DNA of 64,000 bases from contig OX637287.1 in NCBI GenBank assembly GCA_951799445.1, positions 32,382,224 to 32,446,223 of the forward strand, written 5' to 3'. Source of the DNA: Pseudisothecium myosuroides (lineage: Eukaryota > Streptophyta > Bryopsida > Hypnales > Lembophyllaceae). The notes beneath the pieces are model-generated. The model worked only from the letters and a program-made list of their open reading frames with translations, made no database searches and was not told where the DNA came from. A program made the translations under genes and the position numbers. Positions 63,701-64,000 of the stretch are shown here, piece after piece. How positions within the stretch are numbered: position 1 is the first letter of the stretch; every line of letters starts with the position of its first letter.

Positions 63701-64000
63701 TGGGACAAACGCCATCCCTATGCAATAGAACATTCTCCAGAAACTCAATTGCAAGCTTTTCCTCTTCTAATGGACCCCTAACAGCACCGTTCCTGGAAAC
63801 GGAAACAGACAAGCATCCATTGTCCGGCGCTTCCACGGGGACGTCTTCGCCCAATGTCCAGACAACAGCTTGAGGCCCAGCGGACAGAGACGCGTTGGGA
63901 GCAGCAGATCCCAGTGGATGTGATTGCAAGGCATTTCGTAGCATCCATCGGTTGAGATCGCATTCGTGGATCAATAATCGAGGTTTGTCGTGCTTCACGA
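60792..64000 (-). CDS. INTS8: Integrator complex subunit 8-like protein (5' end outside window)
   Basis: One uninterrupted frame of 1068 codons reaches the window edge. The first codon in frame at the edge (63998-63996) is GTG, an internal valine, so the real start lies beyond the window. The visible N-terminus has LLIHECDLNRWMLRNAL. A helical-repeat segment follows (YWCQIMLDVAEVHFMRG, then IHVAHELFTKCAELN). The C-terminus, VPLLELLVHMHAKGGDHERH, then LNAHNPQSVRVAHVASLEQR and FLQRLCGELL, closely follows the end of animal INTS8. There the helical-repeat C-terminus is the most conserved part. INTS8 belongs to the nuclear Integrator complex, which acts on RNA polymerase II transcripts and snRNA 3' ends, and it helps anchor PP2A. 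Animal INTS8 is about 1000 residues, so nearly all the coding region is here. The absence of introns contrasts with the other genes in the window. Confidence 0.75.
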   Translation of the reverse strand, partial: VKHDKPRLLIHECDLNRWMLRNALQSHPLGSAAPNASLSAGPQAVVWTLGEDVPVEAPDNGCLSVSVSRNGAVRGPLEEEKLAIEFLENVLLHRDGVCPKGTSSECKLATIVSQDRSGSDISEGAFLSQGYWCQIMLDVAEVHFMRGRIHVAHELFTKCAELNQRETDKADGQLKRLDNGGSASSVPMQRLSGFIVACRMLLGLHPRSDVSDGRQRDLNEIELKSSSLLSLGELSVAQKTVIACERSRYNLKQNSEAAQRTSEDGDFAVSPPYKKLKSSHDSEYEKATKTEVVAGVDVSLDPMASFKEKFLESMGLSESAEEVPNAGSERECARLIRNVVGDTLEGHLKKGYRLSLARDSGIPVSINCKLVACNVVRDIVERAPMQSFLQSSNVLRDSVTGVHFLMSLMAAVQKSLNESAVANGSIPKPQLTERTYDRQGSERTSTWSIGDKRSLSTYISEFAMYVCCILDRVWCWESALDNNLINPVAIPKLFFSEPGVMGSGKSTQELLAGARPVAQSLGNELELEVVICALLTAEDVWEIDRLVSKVDRLREALRGNESLDSVGAHSEVKAGNNGTGVRVQLALDIAAILRRRAFNALDTTNQFSVARKLYELAKMVHSRDHDSVMMLWLLDKVSLTVGDSVSLAGVEDFEGEISIDLGALEYVLLSLIEKELWNDLSELCEWGLSLLKKGKSSGGDEGQGTGKDIWSRRCAQILKVATALTELMQLCSALLQATSLNHYTEDVARTSSKASQLFEEFLSFLAGGDIEGSSSMAEDGSQSWSAAQQNRKPPLNPSVRTVPLISQLTNSQVLMNLASLTAGWLHRCNIAGLIPWPLHMERYGALATVTSGASLPPLGAGGFSPFPLRVAPEFGRNLFGVLLERIVELPGVVERDKEKGHRWLQGLADLAFEDEAYVKALQLYLQAGGIKSAFYCDRSSAMPEEVFTQWVLRRMVQGCRLIGATVQAALLCQKLPGPDHESAFRILQENSLIVVRDAVAYFDCVWEVPLLELLVHMHAKGGDHERHSALISLLQQPALNAHNPQSVRVAHVASLEQRFLQRLCGELL

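Noticed and set aside
63996..63998. Apparent start codon of the INTS8-like gene at the window edge
   Set aside because: The codon is GTG and the frame is open to the end of the window, so this is an internal valine of a gene that continues outside.
1..64000. CRISPR array, bacterial operon or phage-like system
   Set aside because: No regularly spaced short direct repeats with unique spacers, and the genes have spliceosomal introns and plant-type targeting signals.

Overview
This is nuclear DNA from a land plant. It carries a chloroplast-lumen FKBP-type isomerase with a twin-arginine lumen signal, an AMT2/MEP-type ammonium transporter, a plant-style O-fucosyltransferase and an Integrator INTS8-like gene. 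The first three are cut by GT-AG introns. The genes are sparse, more GC-rich than their surroundings, and separated by long AT-rich stretches full of small inverted-repeat elements. A piggyBac-like transposase remnant suggests a non-seed plant (lycophyte, fern or bryophyte), but the clade cannot be fixed from this window.

Layout: 0.7-3.1 kb, a piggyBac-like transposase pseudogene (minus) with two in-frame stops and a frameshift; 4.2-4.8 kb, an unrecognised 197-codon ORF (minus); 5.7-9.3 kb, degenerate short-period repeats; 9.8-24 kb, AT-rich non-coding DNA with TTAA-flanked MITEs and a near-perfect 293-bp foldback at 16.0-16.6 kb; 25.95-29.29 kb, AMT2-type gene (plus, 3 exons, 490 aa); 30.6-33.7 kb, FKBP gene (minus, 7 exons, 244 aa) whose first exon is present three times up to 34.4 kb; 34.9-38.0 kb, a second foldback and more MITEs; 39.8-44.4 kb, O-fucosyltransferase gene (plus, 5 exons) preceded, interrupted and followed by local tandem repeats; 46.3 kb, a lone copy of a RING-finger exon; 48-49.3 kb, an inverted MITE pair; 51.0-56.2 kb, an 11-exon RING-finger gene (minus, about 880 aa) of unfamiliar architecture, with a 220-bp tandem array upstream; 60.8-64.0 kb, the 3' part of an INTS8-like gene (minus) that runs off the window.

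The genes do not form a pathway: they are independent housekeeping-type loci. The unusual content is structural: one family of piggyBac-type non-autonomous elements at several sites beside a dead transposase, long hairpin-forming inverted repeats, and repeated local tandem duplication next to genes, in one case multiplying a start-codon exon. Splice junctions were assigned by eye from GT/AG sites and reading phase and were not checked against transcripts.
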